Assembly: GCA_943704525.1 (NCBI GenBank)
Contig: CALSCQ010000203.1
Coordinates: 1 to 43,352, forward strand
From: Pigoraptor vietnamica
Taxonomy: Eukaryota > Opisthokonta > Filasterea
Direction: 5' to 3'
DNA: 43,352 bases
The notes beneath the pieces were generated by a model. It had not been told where the DNA came from and did no database searches. It saw only the letters and a list, made by a program, of their open reading frames with translations. How positions within the stretch are numbered: the first letter of the stretch is position 1; each line of letters starts with the position of its first letter. Below are positions 1 through 10,590 of the stretch, piece after piece. A program made the translations under genes and the position numbers.

Positions 1-161
1 GGGGGGGAGGGGCGAGTTGCGAAGGAAAGCATTCAGAGTGACGTCGTGTGACGTGAAATTACTCTGAGCGGCTCCGGCCCGACAGCGTCAGCAGGCTACC
101 GCTCGACTTACTATCATAAGCCACTGTGAATCTTCCAAGACGCACTTCGCGCTTCACTCAC

Positions 162-234
162 CCGCCATGACTGCGAAGGCGACGAATGCAACGGCAAGCA
201 TGACCTTGCCGCCGCAAACACGCCGGCTGTCCAT
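162..234 (-). CDS. Possible first exon of a secreted protein, partial at left edge
   Basis: On the minus strand an ATG at 234 opens a 24-codon stretch with a basic start (MDSRRVCGGK) followed by a hydrophobic run (VMLAVAFVAFAVMAG). It ends exactly at a strong donor (GCGG|GTGAGTG, intron from 161). The layout, a signal peptide cut by an early phase-1 intron, is the same as in the neighbouring transglutaminase. The rest of the gene would lie in positions 1-130 or beyond the window. I could not find a convincing second exon, so the product is unknown. A CACGTG core lies 67 bases upstream (301-306). The call rests only on the signal-like peptide and donor. Confidence 0.3.
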
Positions 235-483
235 CTCCGGATATGCCAACTGCGACGGCGATCGCGCACCGTCCTGGGTCGTCTAGCGAGTATGAACTGA
301 CACGTGGGCGGCAATCTAACGAGAAGCCGCAGACTATGCGGTTTCGCGACGGACTGAAAAGAGTGCCGTGGATCGCGAAGTCCGGCGACGTGAGCCGACT
401 CGCTGTACCGGCGGCAATCTCCCTGCCGCATAACGGTTAACGCCAAGCCGCGCGCCTCGGGCCCAGAGAGAGTGAACGTGGTC

Positions 484-580
484 GTGGCGTGCGTGTGTGT
501 GTCATGCGTGTGTGTGTGTGTCATGCGTGCGTGTGTGTGTCATGCGTGTGTGTGTGTGTCATGCGTGTGTGTGTGGGTGG
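484..580. repeat. 19-bp minisatellite in GT-rich DNA
   Basis: CATGCG recurs at 503, 522, 541 and 560, a period of exactly 19 bases, with the space between filled by GT repeats. It lies between the left-edge exon and the transglutaminase. No coding role is evident; ORFs through it are Cys/Val or His/Thr runs. Confidence 0.8.
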
Positions 581-1099
581 GTGTGCGGGCGCCTGAGACC
601 TTGATTGACGATCCCACTGGACGGGCAGTTCCTGGGCAGCAATCCGACTTTTTTACGAAAACCTTACGTAGTACTTTCTTAAATTGTTTCAGGAACCTAA
701 TGCGGCAATACACAGCTGCGCGGACCACGACTCTAAATAGGTTGTGTATGAATATTTGTTCTACTTAATGCAAGCGCTAAGAAGGAATGCCACATTGCGT
801 TCCCCGCATTCGGATTGGTGTTTGCGCGGTGGAATCACCCATTCGCTCTGTTTTCGATTTTCTCCAAGGGATCGTCGTGTTGCGAAACAGCCACACGGCC
901 CTCTGCCGTGCGCAGCGTGGTGTGCGTGCGTGCGTGCGCGTGTATGCGTGCGTGCATGCGGGTGCTACAGTGTCTCCGTGGACGGCGATCCCACGGCTCT
1001 ACTGTCGGTTCAGCGTCATTAGAGAGAGAGAGAAATCACCTTCAACCGCACCCGTCTCTCCGGCTCAGTACCACAGCCAGTGAATACGTACATCTGGGG
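581..1099. other. Intergenic, upstream of transglutaminase
   Basis: I see no gene here. There is a GTGC-rich tract around 918-962 and a short GA run at 1021-1034 just before the transglutaminase start. Short ORFs on both strands lack protein-like composition. Confidence 0.5.
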
Positions 1100-3906
1100 A
1101 TGGCGGCCATTCGCTTTGCGGCGACGGGCGCCGTCCTGCTGGTCCTTTGTGTAGGTGCGTCCCTTCGCCCACCAACCGACCATTCATCGACGCAAACAGT
1201 CCCCAAGTCCGTGTGTTTTATACTAGGCACTGCAGTAGCGATTCAGCCGTACTGCTCGATGCCACTCTAATCCCCGAATGTTTGGGTGCCGTGCGCAGCT
1301 GCCTCTGCAAGCGGCGGCGAACACGCCTACCTTCGCGATGCCGACGCACACGCGCGGCACATTCGCGCGCTCGATTCCGTGGACACGTGGTGGTGCGCGT
1401 GGTACGGCGGCTGCGATCCCTACGACGGTAAGCGACAACACAAGTCGTACACAAACACAAACGACAGACACTTCTTCGCCATTGACACATCTGCGACGTC
1501 TGACGTGCCCACTCGCACGCAGGTGTCTCGCTCTCCCTCCAGTCGACAGCCGCGAATTGCACCGGCGCCCCTTCGCCGTTCGCCTACGCCCCGACGTGCG
1601 CCGCGGCCGCGCGCATCACGTGCCAGCCGACGGTCCGCTCGTACGTCCCCTACTACCCCGTCGCCCACAATGTCTCGAAGACCACGACGCTCAAGTCGTG
1701 CGGCCTCTACACGGGGACGGCGACGACCGAACCGACCACGCTCCCCCTTCAGGTCTTTATCGTCGTCGGCACCGGCGGCACTGCGACGCTCTCGACGTGC
1801 ACGGACAGCAGCACGCGTTCGGGTGACAGCACGCTCATCGGCGTGATGACCGGCACGTGTTCGACGCTGGCGTGCGTTGGCGGTGCGACGTCGACCGCGT
1901 GCGGCGCCCACCGTCGCGTGACGTTCACAACGCAGAAGGACGTGGAATACACGGTCTACGTTACCGGTGCCGGCCGCTTCACGCTCACGGCGAGCGGGGC
2001 CCTGCGTCTCGGCGATGCCCAGCTCCAGCCGACGGTCCGTCGCGGCCGCACCCTCTCGTTCAACGTCATTTCTTCGCGCGACATTTCGACGTCCATTTCA
2101 ACGTCGGAAGCGCTGCTCGTGGAGCCCGGTGGCAGCGGAGAGGCGACGTCGTCGTCTCTCGGCTTTACGCTCACGACCGCAACGTCACCTGCCCCGTCTA
2201 TGCAGCTTGCCGTGCCTGTGACGGCCAAGGCGGGCGAATACCAGCTGAGGTTCAAGATTGGCACACTCTCGGCGACGGCGACGTTCAAGGTCCTGCCTCA
2301 GCTGACGCTCACGTTCAACGAGCGCCGGAAGGAGAACATGGACGCGCACTTCACGCACCGGTACCGCGCCGCGTGCACGCCACCGATTCCGACGGGCGTG
2401 CCTGCGAATACCAACTGCGCCACGGCGACGGACTTGGGGACGTTATCGTGCAACACGCTTTTGATCAACACGACGTTGCAAGCGACAGCGACGATGGCGG
2501 CGAAGAAGAACGCGTACTGCTCGTGGCTGGACACCTACCTGAAGGTCGCCGCGTACGTGCAGTGGTTCAAGTTTGTCTCGCCGGGCGGCAACATTTCGAT
2601 AAGTACGTGCAGCGAGGACACGTCCGCAATGGACACGTTCGTCGCCGCGTGGATTGGCACGTGCCCGACGTCGACCAACATGAAGCAGTGCGATGTCATT
2701 CGCGATGACTCGGCCGGCTGCGGCAGCTTCGAGGCCAAGCTCGAAATGCCCACGACCGCAGGGACGACGTACTACTTTGTCGTCGGAGCGCACGACGGCG
2801 CGAAGGGGGCCGTCCGCATCACGCTCACGGGCGATGCCGCCGTGTTCAACCGCTACACCACGTCTGTGTACCGGCGCGGACAGGAGATCGCATTTGACGT
2901 CGACGTGACGTCCCCGCTGGACGCGACCGAGGCCCTCGTCCCAAGCCTCGACCTCGCCGATCCCGTCAACATTCCGCAGCCCATCAACGCGCTGTCGGCC
3001 GCGCCCTCTGCGCCCCTGCTCGATGCCTTCGGTTACTGGGCGCGCCCGCTCAACGACACGCGCATTCGCGTGTCGATCTATCCGCCGTCAAACGCGCACA
3101 TCGGTGACTACAGCCTCGCGCTGGACACTGGCTCGACGCGGGTGGCGACGGTGCCCTTCACGCTCCTCTTCAACCCAGCCGTCGCGCAGGATGACGTGTA
3201 TTACGATGTGGCGTCACTGCGCGACGAGTACGTCATGGTGAGTCACACCCTCCTCCAACAGAATGCCGCCGTTACAATACCCCTGTCCAGACGGACTCGT
3301 TACTCACCGTCCCCACGCTCGCAACCGCAGAACGAGAACGGGCTGATTTGGCGCGGCTCGGCGGGCCTTGAGAGCGACGGCAGCGCCGCGAACAGCCCCT
3401 ACGGGTGGGGCTTTGACCAGTTCAATCTCGTGCATCTCAGGGTTGCCGTGCTCGGCCTCAAGGATCTCGTCGGAAAGCGGCTCGAGGAGCGCCGCGCGGG
3501 CTTCCGCGTCGCACGCCAGCTCAGCTACTTCATCGGCAACGACGGTGGGTGTCGGCCCATTGTGCAGTGGTCTCGCCGTCCTGTTGTGTGTTCGAAAAAG
3601 TGGTAAGGGCGTGTGAGGGTGCGTGCGCGGGCGCGACAACATATCGGAGCTCACTGCTTACTGCCCTTCGCGCGCAGTGCTCTGGGGTCGCTGGGACGGT
3701 GACTACGCCGACGGAAAGGATCCGAGCTATTGGGCGGGTTCACGTCTCCTCCTGGAGCAGTACTGGACGTCGAAGGCGCAGAGCAAGTACGCCCAATGGT
3801 GAGTGAGCTGCCACAAAGCCTATTATCGTGTGTGCATGTGTGTCTGTATCTGTGTTGTGTGTCTTGTGCATGTGTGTGTGTGTGCGTGTTCGTGTCCGTG
3901 TCCGTG

Positions 3907-3947
<41 letters not shown>

Positions 3948-5526
3948 CTACGTGTGTATGTATCAATTGGGAACAAAGATTTACACGAACCGTGCGCGCA
4001 GCTGGGTGTTCAGCGGCGTCATGACGACGATAGGACGTACTCTTGGCATCCCGACACGCTCCGTGACAAACGTGAGTGCAGCAGACCCTTCACCCGTCCT
4101 CTGGCAACTCTCAAGCAATGCACCCAGACATCATCGCGCACACTCTCCGATTGCGGGCACACGTCAAATTCGAGCTGCATGCACCTTGTGCCCATACACT
4201 CACGACCCCCCTTGATTCCAGTTCGAGTCGGCGCACGAAGACGCGCGCACGGAGGATCCCAAAGTCCAGCCGCGCTACAAAGCGCAGGTGAACATGTACT
4301 ACGCCCTCTCGAACAGCCAGTACCTTTCGTGGGACACCAACAACGACGGCAGCGTGTGGAACTTCCACGTCTGGAACGACATGTGGATGCGCCGTCCGGA
4401 CCTCGACAAGCCGCGTCCGGACTGGAACGCCGTCGACGCGACGCCCCAGGAAGTGAGCCTGCAGGACATGAAGTACTCGCAGGCGCAGTACCAGATGGGA
4501 CCCGCGTACCTCCCGAACGTGAAGGCGCGCGACGTGTCGCCCTATTACGACGCCGACTTCGTCATGTCCGAAGTCGACGCGGACTACTACGAGTGGCTCT
4601 GCAGCTCCAAGTCGCTCAGCGCGTGCACGCAGTCCCCGGCGGACGTCACGAAGATCGGCCAGGAGACGGCGACGAAGCAGCCGGGGTTCATGGTCATGGA
4701 GAACCCTCAGAAGAGCCGGCAGGTGGTCGTCGCGGACTACAAGAACGAGACGGCGAACACCAAGGCTCGCCCACGCCGCGCGGATCTCACCGAGCGCAAG
4801 GCCCTCGCCATGGACGCATGGGTCGAGTACCCAACGACGGTCGATCCCGTTGCTGTCGTCGCGCTGTTCCCAGAGGCTAACGCCGCTGCCGCCCCCGCCT
4901 CGGTCGTCGTGCGTGTGGATGTTGAGCTGACATCGTACAGGGGACACGTGCTGCGCCGCGACGTCCACGCCGCCGAGCAGACGATCGCCCCTCCGCGCGT
5001 TCCCAGAGGCGAGGCGGTGGTCGTGCGCATCCCCGTCGAGAACCACCACAGGTTCGTTGGCGGCAACCGCTTCCTTCGCCTGCTCGTGTCGGTCACGTGC
5101 ACGGAGACGGGCGACCTCCTGTTCTTCGCGCCGCTTTCCGCGAACCCGAAAGTGCATCTCGACGTGTCCCTCGAGCAGTCGTTCGCCGTCAAGGCACGCA
5201 ACGCCCGCGAGGCTCGCGCCGGCCACAACGTCCTCAGCGGCACCGAAGCCCGCGCCTTTGTGCGCTTCACCAACCCGCTCTCGCATGCCATCACCGACGC
5301 GCACGTCTTCCTCACTGCGGGCTCTAGCAGTGTCCTGGGCATGGATGGCCTCCCGTACACGGCGCGTGTGGCAATCGGCACGGTGGAGGCGGGTGCGACG
5401 GCGACGGTGCGCACGCCGCGGTTCCTTGCGACGGAGGACGGCCAGCAGACCATTCATGCCTCGCTCGAAGCAGCGGGTCTCAGCGACGTGCACGGCCACC
5501 TCCTCCTCTACGTGCGCCACAACTGA
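1100..5526 (+). CDS. Secreted animal-type transglutaminase with PPC-like N-terminal region
   Basis: Exons: 1100-1154, 1299-1427, 1523-3237, 3331-3544, 3678-3798, 4002-4071, 4222-5526 (about 1202 aa). Residues 1-20 form a signal peptide. A Cys/Thr-rich region follows, then about 359-499 a segment resembling bacterial pre-peptidase C-terminal (PPC) domains (it begins NCATATDLG). Next is a transglutaminase N-terminal beta-sandwich with LLFNPAVAQDDVYY, then the catalytic core. The catalytic triad is intact: Cys745 in QCWVFSGV, His817 in WNFHVWNDMW, Asp840 in WNAVDATPQE; His-Asp spacing is 23 residues as in human TGM2. The Trp in LWGRWDGDY matches the transition-state Trp of TGM2. The Cys codon is split by the phase-2 intron at 3799-4001 (TG|C). 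The C-terminal third fits Ig-like TGase_C domains. Expected reaction: calcium-dependent Gln-Lys cross-linking, presumably of extracellular or wall proteins. The family is certain; the PPC assignment is moderate. Confidence 0.93.
3833..3955. repeat. GT microsatellite in transglutaminase intron 5
   Basis: A GT/GTGTCC-rich tract, purest at 3909-3944, lies in the intron that splits the catalytic Cys codon. The GT strand is the sense strand and the tract begins about 35 bases after the donor. Confidence 0.85.
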
Positions 5527-6300
5527 AGCGCGCTGCGAAGTTGCTGCTAATGTCGTACAATAATACAATTTTTTTTTTTGTACTCGGGCTCTTGCCCCTG
5601 CGTAACTTTGTTACCACCTATGTTACGTCAATGTTACTTGATTTCATGTTACCACCGGCTGTCATGCTCAATAATTTGGTGTGTGCATGCCATGCGTTCT
5701 GCGCCTTCCCTCGTTCTCCGCCACACAACAATAGCCATTTCCCGGTGCATTTTGAGCGCATTCCTTTTAGCCATTCGCGGAGTCTTCGAGTGCATTCCTT
5801 GGGCCGTGCTTTACCCCTTCAGGCGCGATTTCCGGCACGTGTGCGCGCGCCTCGCGTTGTTTTGGAACGCGCCTTTGAATCACCGCCGGCTGCAAACCTG
5901 GTTTCTATTGTGACACGTGTGCGTGCCCCCTCGTGTGAATATGCGTGCACGCGTGACACACATGCGTGTGTCAACTACCTATTCTGTGCCGCGCGCTTCC
6001 CGTGTGTGTGCCTGCGTGTGCGTGTGTGCGCGCGGCGTCGTGTGCGCAAGCCGCCGTTCCCCGTGCGGTTTCTCCTTGTTTTTCTCTGTTCCATGCGCGC
6101 GCAGTCGCATTCCACGTCGAGCCTTTGTTGTGGTGTATAAAACGTTTCACAGCCCCCTCTGGGCTGCAGCAGCAGAGTTCATCTTTTCCGTTTGCGCGCT
6201 GCACCGCTCATCGCTTTGAATCCTCTCGCCTCTTTCCGTCTTCTTCGGCGGTTTGTCACTTCCCGAGCCCCTTCAGCGCTCTCAACGCGAGTAGACGAAG
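5527..6300. other. Intergenic: transglutaminase 3' side and upstream region of tetraspan gene
   Basis: A T run at 5571-5579 follows the transglutaminase stop. TGTTAC occurs four times within 44 bases (5609, 5621, 5632, 5647). Two CACGTG cores lie at 5836 and 5914. A TATA-like box is listed separately. No gene is evident. Confidence 0.5.
6136..6142 (+). promoter_or_regulatory. TATA-like box
   Basis: TATAAAA lies 159 bases upstream of the ATG at 6301, inside GC-rich sequence, so it stands out. It could place a transcription start near 6165. I see no comparable box at the same distance in most other genes of the window. Confidence 0.4.
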
Positions 6301-7434
6301 ATGGTGTTTCGCCACGGACGCGGCGCCCTTCGGTGCCTCCTCACGACTGCCCTCATCCTCGCCATTGCGACCATGACGCTGTCGCTGATTAGGTCAGTGC
6401 CAGTCTCTCATACAGTCTCGCGAGATGACCTCTGCTTGACCAACATGTCTCGACTGCTACAACTTGTTAATCTCCATGCGATTACTACCTCCAGCATGGT
6501 CACGGTTGCGTGGTACACGGGAGCGAACCACAACATTGGTCTGACGACAGACTGCACTTCCGTACCAACCGACCAAGGGCCCGTTAGCGAGTGCGACGGT
6601 GAGTGTCTTTTTGGGCGTCCCCTGTGGCACTCGTACGTCTTCACGCAGGCACGCATTACTCCTTCCCATGCAGGCCCACATCATCTCTTACCTCGTTCCC
6701 CTCCGCCCACATGCGCTTGTGTATACTTTGTGGGTCGTCTTCTTCTTCGCCTTCCCCCACTCAGCCCATCTCTCTCTCTTTCCAACGGCGCAGGCTTCAA
6801 CCCCTCCAATGCCCGCAACGCGAAGGAACGCGGCATGTCCGCGCTTATGATCATGGCCGTGATCCTCAGCGGGCTGACGATTCCCCTTCTCCTCTTCGCG
6901 CTGTGCACTCTCCGCGCGCTCAAGGCGATCGGATGGACCGTCTTCACGTTCCTTCTCCTCTCGTTCATCTTTATCGGCTCGACGCTGCTCATCTTCCCGT
7001 CCAACTACGATTGGGACCTTCCTCCGGGCACCAAGGTCGGCGGCTCCATGATTCTCGCCATCATCGCCGCCCCTCTGGCGCTGCTCGGTGCCAGTCTCGC
7101 TGCGCACGCCGCGCGCCACCGCAAGGACCCCAAGAAGCTGGACCACGAGCACGGCCCTCGCACCACGTACGCACCCGCTGCGGCGCCGGTCGCCGCCACG
7201 GCCGCGCTTGGTACTGCCGCGGTGGGTGCTGCCGCCATGTCTCAGAACCGCGACAACTCGTCGAGCTACAACACGGCGCCGTCGTACCCGTCGACGACGA
7301 ACACCAGTTCGACCGTTCCGCCTGCGCCCCCGGCGCCGTCGGCGTACACCGCGGGGCAGACCTCGCAGTCGTACACGACGACGCAGACCGGCTATGCTGC
7401 GCCCTACGGCGACAGCCGGGGCACCCGTCTGTGA
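6301..7434 (+). CDS. Four-pass membrane protein, unassigned
   Basis: Exons 6301-6598 and 6794-7434 give about 312 aa. The 195-base intron (GTGAGT donor, GCGCAG acceptor) is a multiple of three without a stop, so unspliced mRNA would also read through. There are four hydrophobic segments: residues about 12-30 (signal or first TM), then three in exon 2 (SALMIMAVILSGL, WTVFTFLLLSFIFIG, GSMILAIIAAPLALLG). The first extracellular loop has a Trp and two Cys (WYTG, TTDC, SECDG). The topology recalls the claudin/PMP22/SUR7-like tetraspan class, but I see no diagnostic signature. The C-terminal tail is basic, then Ala-rich, then Ser/Thr/Tyr/Pro-rich, as in a cytosolic tail open to phosphorylation. Function is unknown. 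Confidence 0.75.
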   Translation: MVFRHGRGALRCLLTTALILAIATMTLSLIRSVPVSHTVSRDDLCLTNMSRLLQLVNLHAITTSSMVTVAWYTGANHNIGLTTDCTSVPTDQGPVSECDGECLFGRPLWHSYVFTQARITPSHAGPHHLLPRSPPPTCACVYFVGRLLLRLPPLSPSLSLSNGAGFNPSNARNAKERGMSALMIMAVILSGLTIPLLLFALCTLRALKAIGWTVFTFLLLSFIFIGSTLLIFPSNYDWDLPPGTKVGGSMILAIIAAPLALLGASLAAHAARHRKDPKKLDHEHGPRTTYAPAAAPVAATAALGTAAVGAAAMSQNRDNSSSYNTAPSYPSTTNTSSTVPPAPPAPSAYTAGQTSQSYTTTQTGYAAPYGDSRGTRL

Positions 7435-7599
7435 CGGGCAACGCCCGCCGCCGCGGGTTGCGCCCAATGCGCCGCTGTCTCTTCGCAGCGCAGCGCCGGT
7501 CTCAGCGCGCCGGCAATAACCTCTCCCCTCGTTTCTAACGCCGCGCCCGTCCTCTGTCCGCGATGTCAGGCGTCCGCGCACGCGCCATCGTGCCCGTGC

Positions 7600-8019
7600 G
7601 TGCTAGCCGCAGGGCACGACTCAGGAGTGGTCGCGTCCAGAGGCGCGTTCTCGGCGCCGTCCGCCTTTTCGCCGACGGCGCCTGCCGCGCCACCCAACCC
7701 CGGGGCCTTTGGGGGACAGGGTGCGTGGGGCTCGACGACACAGGCGCCGCGTGCGGTCGCGCGGATGGTGTTTGCGGGCGGCGCAGGGGGAGCGACGGGA
7801 GGGTCGATTGCTGGTGTGTCGGGAAGTGGCGAGGGTGCGTCACAGGCCCGCAGTGAGAAGGCGGCGGGCGCTCTTGTGCCCGTGGGGGAAGCTGAGAAGC
7901 AGCAGCGCGTCATTGACTGGGCGCGCGCCATGATATTTTCGTACGTGTTTGCATTTGCTCTCTACGTCGCCGCGATTATGCGACGGCAAGACGCGCAGGC
8001 TCGCGGTCGTCTTATGTGA
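7600..8019 (+). CDS. Ala/Gly/Pro-rich protein with C-terminal tail anchor, start unresolved
   Basis: The frame is open from the stop of the tetraspan gene at 7434 to a TGA at 8017-8019. It has a Pro/Ala/Gly-rich first part, then a charged stretch (PVGEAEKQQRVIDWARA), then one hydrophobic segment (MIFSYVFAFALYVAAIM) and a short basic tail (RRQDAQARGRLM). That ending is typical of a tail-anchored membrane protein. No in-frame ATG lies before 7768, so 7600 is only a GTG. The true start could be ATG 7768 (84 aa), or the segment may be a 3' exon spliced from upstream, perhaps from the tetraspan gene, which ends only 165 bases away. A CPRC...CPC pattern upstream in the same frame (7558-7602) fits the second option. 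No family recognised. Confidence 0.45.
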   Translation: MLAAGHDSGVVASRGAFSAPSAFSPTAPAAPPNPGAFGGQGAWGSTTQAPRAVARMVFAGGAGGATGGSIAGVSGSGEGASQARSEKAAGALVPVGEAEKQQRVIDWARAMIFSYVFAFALYVAAIMRRQDAQARGRLM

Positions 8020-8241
8020 GGTCCGCGTCTCTCTATTTACTTGTGTGTCGACTCCCCGGTGTTTGTGTGTGTCGTTGGTGCCGGTGTGTGCGTTCTGTGT
8101 GTGTTGCATCTTTTGCGGAATTGTTTGACAATGTATTTATTCTCCCGTGGCGGTCGGAAATGAAAGGCATTTTCAGTGTTGCTATATCTCTGCGAAGACT
8201 GTCAAGTGCCGACAATTAAAGTGCCGAGAGTGGCCAACGAA

Positions 8242-8370
8242 ATGGAGCAGCTGCCTTGCATTCGCAGCGGCGACGACTACGACGATGACGAGCCCTGCGA
8301 GCACCCCGACCATCGCGACTCGGAACACGAGTACTCTGACGACAGCAACTGGGAGTACGACGACTGGTGA
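8242..8370 (+). CDS. Tiny acidic ORF (42 aa), doubtful
   Basis: ATG 8242 opens an acidic peptide rich in Asp, Glu and His that ends NWEYDDW and a stop at 8370. The frame is open upstream to a possible acceptor (TTTTCAG at 8171-8176) and includes CEDC, so this could be a last exon whose earlier exons I could not find. Codon choice is mixed. It may also be chance. Confidence 0.25.
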   Translation: MEQLPCIRSGDDYDDDEPCEHPDHRDSEHEYSDDSNWEYDDW

Positions 8371-8802
8371 AGCCTCTGAGGCGAGTCGAGGAATGCCTTC
8401 TTAAACAACTGATAAAGTAAACTCCCAGATAGCGTCCGCGAAGCGCCGACGGGGGCATCCCCTGTGCCGTGCGTCTTCGTGTGAGTCAAACGGCAGACTC
8501 GGCGCGTCAGGCCGCGAAAGTACAGGCTGAAGTGCCACATTCACAAGACTCAGAGTGGAAGCACCTGTACAGCGCGCGCTGCAAGTGCAGTGAAAGTAAG
8601 TGGAGCTCAAAGTGCAACCCTTGGCCCGGCTTACCTTGCCCTTCCACACGCGTCAAGATCTGCCCAACCCCTAACCCTAACCTTGCGTCGGTTACGTTAC
8701 CGGTGTCACTCTGCACAATTGAGACTTTTAGGGTCCTCTGCTCATGTAGAAGACCACCAGTTTGGAGGCTGCGGCTTGCAACCCGGCGCACACGGACGTC
8801 AA
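8371..8802. other. Upstream region of helical-repeat gene
   Basis: Nothing clearly coding. The stretch has a telomere-like CCCTAACCCTAACC at about 8670-8683 and a GGTTACGTTACCGG imperfect palindrome at about 8690-8703. The reading frame of the next gene extends back to 8590, but protein-like sequence begins at ATG 8803. Confidence 0.45.
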
Positions 8803-10532
8803 ATGGAGGGCGTGAGGGCAGCGGTCGCCCTTCTCCATGCGTCCACGCAAAGCGCGGATGCCCAGCGGGACGGGTGCGTGTGCGTTGCCGAGGCGCTCGA
8901 GGGCGATGGTGTTGTCGAACTTAATCAAGTGCTCGCGCGTGGGGTGCGTGATGCGCTCATAGGCGCCGTTCGAAACCACTCTGGCGACGCACGCGTGCTT
9001 GAGTCTGCGCACGGGGCGCTGTTGAGGCTGAATCGCACGTGGAAAGAGGTGATGTGGGAGCTCGAGGGCGACACTTCGCTCGACGGGCTGTTGGATGCGC
9101 TCGTGCGCAGTGTGCAGCGGCACGTCGCCGATCCCGCCGCCGCGCGGGAAACTGGGAAGGTCTGCGGACTGGTCGCTTATCTCGGCGGGAACAATTTCGA
9201 AGGCCCACGTCTGCGATCAGGGGCGAAAGCGCTTGCTGCCTCTGTGCGTCACGTGCTCAACGCGATGCGTGCGCACGCCCCAGATGCAGGCGTACAAGCG
9301 TCTTGTCTCGCCGCCATCGAAGCGCTTGTCCCATACTGTGAGAAAGAGTGGGCGGCACCTGTGCGAAACGAAGTCGAGGAGTGCGTTGTTGCGGCCATGC
9401 GGACGCACGCGACTGCAGCGGATGTTCAGCTGGGCGGGTGCCGAGTCATTCGCAGGCTGGAAGGATGGCGCTCGCCGGCGACAGAGCCCTGCGTTCCCCG
9501 TTTGACGAAGCTGGACCTCGTCCTCGCGGCGCTTTCGTCGCACCCTTTGGAGAAAAAATTCGCCGAGACGGTCTCCGTTCTCGAAGACCTCCAGCACGAA
9601 GTTGTTTCGAACCGATTTCCAACGACGAATCCGCAACAGCAGGCTATGTTCAGGAGCCTTGGACTCGCGCGCGCCGACCGCAAGAGGGTTCGCGACGAGC
9701 GCGTGGACGCGGCTGTGCTCAGGGCCATCTCACTCGCATGCGGTGCGCTCCGCACGCACGTGGCGACGGGAGACTCGGCGGCTCTTGGGGACGCGTGCGT
9801 GTGTCTAAGACACTGGACGTCCGTCGCACCCGATAGCGTGATTGCGGAGGCGAATGTTGTGGGTGCGGTTGTCGCGACCATGCGGGCGCACGCGGACGGC
9901 GCCATACAAGACGCCTGCGCAATCGTTCTGCAGTCACGCCGCGAGTTTCTACTCTCGCTCCACAGCGAGGTGATGGGGGATTACGTCGGCGCACTCGTCG
10001 GATCGAAAGAGGACGCGGGCGGCGCACGGCGCGTTCGAAGCGCAGCCCGCGAAGTGCTCAGTGGGCTGAAGCCGCTCGTTGTGCCGCCCGGGAAAGAGTG
10101 GTCTGAAAAGGTCTACCGCCCGAAGGAGGAGCCGATGGGCATCGCGCGCTCGCAGGCGCCCCTGGACGCGCTCTTGTTGGGGGTGCTGTGGGGACACGCG
10201 GATATCATCGAGGAGGCCCTCCGTCGCGGTGCGAGGCTGGACGACTTCACTGCACTCTACGGCAACGGCGACCTTGAGCGCCTTCCATTGAACGCCGCCC
10301 TGCTGCTTGTTCCACACGGATTCGAGCCGTACCTGCAAGTGGCGCTATTATCACGTGCGTGGTTTGTTTGTGCGTCTTTCTGTTGGCGACGGTTGTTTAT
10401 CTGCGCGCCCATTCGTAACGATTTCGGGTGCAGGCAATAGTTTCCTGTCTCTGTGCGACATCTAAGCCTCTTACGCGCCCTTCTCTCTATATATTCCGGT
10501 CTTCACACATGCAAACACACGTTACGCACGCG

Positions 10533-10590
<58 letters not shown>

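Noticed and set aside
488-578. Regular 19-base spacing considered as a CRISPR-like array
   Set aside because: There are no unique spacers; it is a GT minisatellite in a eukaryotic intergenic region.
4111-5568. Long minus-strand ORF (485 codons) opposite the transglutaminase
   Set aside because: It is a shadow of the GC-rich coding strand; composition is Arg/His/Val-rich with no domain, while the plus frame is a clear enzyme.
8668-8684. CCCTAA repeats, also GGTTAGGG at about 32393
   Set aside because: Only two units each, inside the gene-rich region; too short to claim telomeric or fusion sequence.
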